Source of the DNA: Actinomycetales bacterium
GTDB lineage: Bacteria > Actinomycetota > Actinomycetes > Actinomycetales > Actinomycetaceae
DNA: 8,317 nucleotides
Assembly: GCA_012513625.1 (NCBI GenBank)
Contig: JAAZBW010000235.1
Coordinates: 1 to 8,317, forward strand
Direction of reading: 5' to 3'
The translations under genes were made by a program, and so were the position numbers. The notes under the pieces were generated by a model that saw only the letters and a program-made list of their open reading frames with translations, was not told the origin of the DNA and made no database searches. Below, piece by piece: positions 6,622 through 8,317 of the stretch. Position 1 is the first letter of the stretch, and each line of letters opens with the position of its first letter.

Positions 6622-7143
6622 CTACGGCAGCACGAAGGAACGGAAACTCGCGGATTCGCCGCCCACTGTCACCGTGCCGTCCAGCTCGCCGAGCTCCTGC
6701 GCGCGGAACTGGATGAACACCTGCAGGGAATCGGTGGTCCTGGACTGCGGCTCGGCCTCCGGATCGAACGCGAACTCCATCCTGATCCCGCCCGGGATCA
6801 GCACCTCCTCCGACGGCGAGGGCGAGACGCTCTGCCGGTTGATCCCCTGGATCCAGCTCCCGGTGATGTCCACGGTGATGGTCTCGTTCTCGCCGTCCGG
6901 TTCCGCCGCGGTGGGGGAGAGGGTGAGGGTGAGCATGTCGTCGGTCTCGATGTGGGAGATCCGTAGGTGTTCGACGACGACGGCGCCACCCCCGCTCTCG
7001 ACCGTCTGGCCGCTCCAGGGACCCTTGCCGAGGAAACCGAGGGAGGCCGCGGCCACGATCCCCAGGAGGACCACGAGGCCGAACATGGTGAAGACGTGTT
7101 CCCGGCGCCGGAACGTGTCCGTCCCCCGAAGTTCAAGGGCCAT
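6622..7143 (-). CDS. Single-pass membrane protein of unknown function, partner of DUF421 gene
   Basis: 173 residues, not recognised as a named family. A short basic N terminus (RGTDTFRRREHVF) precedes one hydrophobic segment at about residues 18-39 (MFGLVVLLGIVAAASLGFLG). With positive residues on the inside, this predicts an N-in membrane anchor and an external C-terminal domain. The rest is rich in Thr, Ser, Val, Glu and Ile in alternating patterns (DDMLTLTLSP, ENETITVDITG, DSLQVFIQFR, DGTVTVGGES), which suggests a beta-sandwich domain; it has no cysteines. It ends 9 bp before the DUF421 gene, whose ribosome binding site overlaps its stop, so the two form one transcription unit and may form a membrane complex (inference). 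A GGGGGTGG lies upstream of the ATG as a possible Shine-Dalgarno. Confidence 0.75.
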   Translation of the reverse strand: MALELRGTDTFRRREHVFTMFGLVVLLGIVAAASLGFLGKGPWSGQTVESGGGAVVVEHLRISHIETDDMLTLTLSPTAAEPDGENETITVDITGSWIQGINRQSVSPSPSEEVLIPGGIRMEFAFDPEAEPQSRTTDSLQVFIQFRAQELGELDGTVTVGGESASFRSFVLP

Positions 7144-7187
7144 ACCCGCACCACCCCCTGATTGGATGTTCGTGCGGTGAGGCTACG

Positions 7188-7212
7188 CCGGGTGGGGTGA
7201 ACCCGCACCCGG
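7188..7212 (-). terminator. Stem-loop just after the short-chain dehydrogenase gene
   Basis: CCGGGTG and CACCCGG form a perfect 7-bp outer stem. An inner GGG/CCC pairing adds 3 bp past a single bulged base, leaving a 4-nt loop. It begins 5 nt after the dehydrogenase TGA and lies before the membrane-protein gene. There is no U-tract, which is common for actinobacterial terminators, so a terminator role is likely but not certain. The fold is equally possible on both strands. Confidence 0.55.
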
Positions 7213-7217
7213 AGTGC

Positions 7218-8048
7218 TCAGAGGAAGATGTCCGGGAAGAGGTCCTCGTCCCTCGTGCCCGGCACGGCCGCATAGCCCGAGAAGTCTGTGACGCCCGATT
7301 CCTCCAGGACGTCCTCCACGATCAGCGTCTCTCCGGTCCGGCCGCTGCCGGTCAGCACCAGGTACGCCGCATCCGCATAGATCGCCGGCGTCCGGCTCCG
7401 GGCCATCACCAGGTCCCCGCCGAGCAGGTTCTGCACCGCGGCCGTGGCGATCGTGGTCCGCGGCCACAGCGTGTTCGCCGAGATCCCATCCCGCGCAAAC
7501 TCCGCCGCGATCCCCAGCGTGGCCATGGTCATCCCGTACTTCGCGAGCGTGTATCACGTGTGCGCCCCCAGCCATTTCGGAGAAAGATCAAGCGGCGGAG
7601 AGAGCGAGAGGATGTGTGGGTTCGCGCTCTCCTTGAGGTGCGGGATCGCCGCCCGGCAGAGCATGAAGGTGCCGCGCACGTTCACGTCCTGCATGAGGTC
7701 GTACCGCTTGGCGGAGAGATCGAGCGAGCGTGACAGGTCGATCGCGCTCGCATTGTTGACCACCGCGTCGATACCCCCGAACTCCGCCACGGTGCGGTCG
7801 ACGGCCAAGGCGATGTGGCCGTCAGTTCGCACGTCCCCGACGATCGGGAGGGCTGCGCCGCCGGCCGCACGGATCTGCTCCGCGGCCGTGTGGATGGTGC
7901 CCTCAAGGCGCGGGTGCGGGGTGTCCGTCTTCGCGAGGAGCGCGACGTTGGCGCCATCGGCCGCGGCCCGCAGCGCGATCGCGAGCCCGATCCCCCGGCT
8001 GCCGCCCGAGATCAGGATCGTGCTTCCGGCGAGTGTCCGCGCGCCCAT
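7218..8048 (-). pseudogene. Short-chain dehydrogenase/reductase (HSDL2-like) with an in-frame TGA before the catalytic Tyr
   Basis: One reading frame of 277 codons (275 amino acids) is interrupted only by a TGA at 7556-7554 (codon 165). The first part (residues 1-164) has the Rossmann motif SGGSRGIG at 14-21, GDVR at 71-74 and the NNAS motif at 98-101, then SLSPPLDLSPKWLGAHT. The frame resumes directly with YTLAKYGMTMATLG, where Y and K form the SDR catalytic YxxxK, then NTLWPRTTIATAAVQNLLGG and the end GVTDFSGYAAVPGTRDEDLF. This layout matches HSDL2-like NAD(P)-dependent oxidoreductases, which usually have Ala at the interrupted position (family memory). The truncated 164-residue product would lack the active site and substrate region. 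The rest of the sequence looks intact, so the lesion is recent, a sequencing error, or read through. The start is well supported: GGGAGGA about 3 to 5 nt before the ATG at 8048. Confidence 0.85.
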
Positions 8049-8067
8049 GCGTCCTCCCGTGGTTGGG

Positions 8068-8100
8068 TTCCCGCGATGCTATCCGAGCCGGTCGAAGTCA
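8068..8100 (-). promoter_or_regulatory. Weak candidate promoter for the dehydrogenase gene
   Basis: On the minus strand a TTCGAT hexamer and a TAGCAT hexamer are separated by 18 bp, about 25 bp before the start codon. The match to a sigma-70-like consensus is poor, though few AT-rich hexamers exist here. Treat as a guess. Confidence 0.2.
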
Positions 8101-8124
8101 TCGAAGCCCCCGCCCGCCTCGTCC

Positions 8125-8182
8125 CCAACCCATAAAGGCCACGGCGGAGTTCTCCAACCCATGGAGGGCCCGGCAGAGTCTG
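8125..8182. repeat. Degenerate 29-bp tandem repeat upstream of the dehydrogenase gene
   Basis: Two adjacent units with a 29-bp offset (8125-8153 and 8154-8182). They share CCAACCCAT at their start, then a GGC-rich middle and a GGAGT/AGAGT end. My hand alignment gives about 21 of 28 matching bases. The rest of 8049-8317 shows no gene I can support on either strand; it holds only this repeat and GC-rich sequence. Confidence 0.6.
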
Positions 8183-8317
8183 CGGCCTCCATTCGCGCCT
8201 CGTCACGGCGTGGCGTGGCGCGGCGTCCGGTTCCGGTCGCGCGCGTCGGGCGCTGGACAACCACCGCAGCCCCGAGCCGTGGGTTCCTCCTCGCGCGCGT
8301 GTTCAGGCGGCGGGGCG

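Noticed and set aside
6247..6966. Plus-strand open frame of 239 codons opposite the membrane-protein pair
   Set aside because: His/Arg/Pro-rich with no recognisable domain. The minus-strand genes have clear membrane segments, ribosome binding sites and tight spacing.
7146..7177. Inverted repeat CCGCAC and GTGCGG upstream of the 173-residue membrane protein
   Set aside because: Only 6 bp with a 20-nt loop in very GC-rich sequence; easily due to chance.
7554..7556. Selenocysteine at the dehydrogenase TGA
   Set aside because: No selenoprotein is expected at this position in SDR enzymes and I see no convincing SECIS-like hairpin directly after the codon. A nonsense change or sequencing error is simpler.
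8012..8260. Small minus-strand open frames overlapping the start of the dehydrogenase
   Set aside because: They run through the 29-bp repeat, lack a convincing ribosome binding site and have no protein-like composition.

Overview
The window is very GC-rich, with strong third-position GC bias and GTG starts. Together with the gene families present, this points to a high-GC actinobacterium; a closer placement is not supported by the sequence alone. Every gene I can support lies on the minus strand, so the map reads from right (8317) to left (1).

Right end (about 8317 to 6157) is ordinary accessory or chromosomal content. A non-coding stretch with a degenerate 29-bp tandem repeat precedes a short-chain dehydrogenase/reductase of the HSDL2-like type. 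That gene is interrupted by one in-frame TGA directly before the catalytic Tyr. A strong stem-loop follows its stop. Next comes a two-gene unit: a single-pass membrane protein of unknown function and a compact DUF421 (YetF/YcaP-like) membrane protein, 9 bp apart.

Middle (6156 to 5972) is a 185-bp intergenic region with two hairpin-forming 36-bp repeats. Beside the next gene it holds a long dyad whose proximal arm contains the ribosome binding site of that gene.

Left (5971 to 1) is a four-gene Wadjet plasmid-defence operon in canonical order: jetA (DUF3375, kleisin, MukF-like), jetB (DUF4194, KITE, MukE-like), jetC (SMC/MukB-like ATPase) and the first 42 codons of jetD (topoisomerase VI/TOPRIM-like nuclease subunit, cut by the window edge). 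Successive genes overlap by 4 bp (ATGA, GTGA, GTGA), which implies translational coupling and fixed subunit ratios. By established knowledge of the family, JetABC forms a dimeric SMC motor that extrudes DNA loops on small circular DNA, and JetD cleaves the trapped plasmid.

The system itself is described. What looks unusual is (i) the stem that would sequester the jetA ribosome binding site, the entry point of the coupled operon; (ii) long low-complexity tails on both ends of JetB, each carrying a perfect 31-bp direct repeat in frame; (iii) a tandem hexapeptide repeat at the JetD N terminus; and (iv) the tandem hairpin repeats upstream of the operon.
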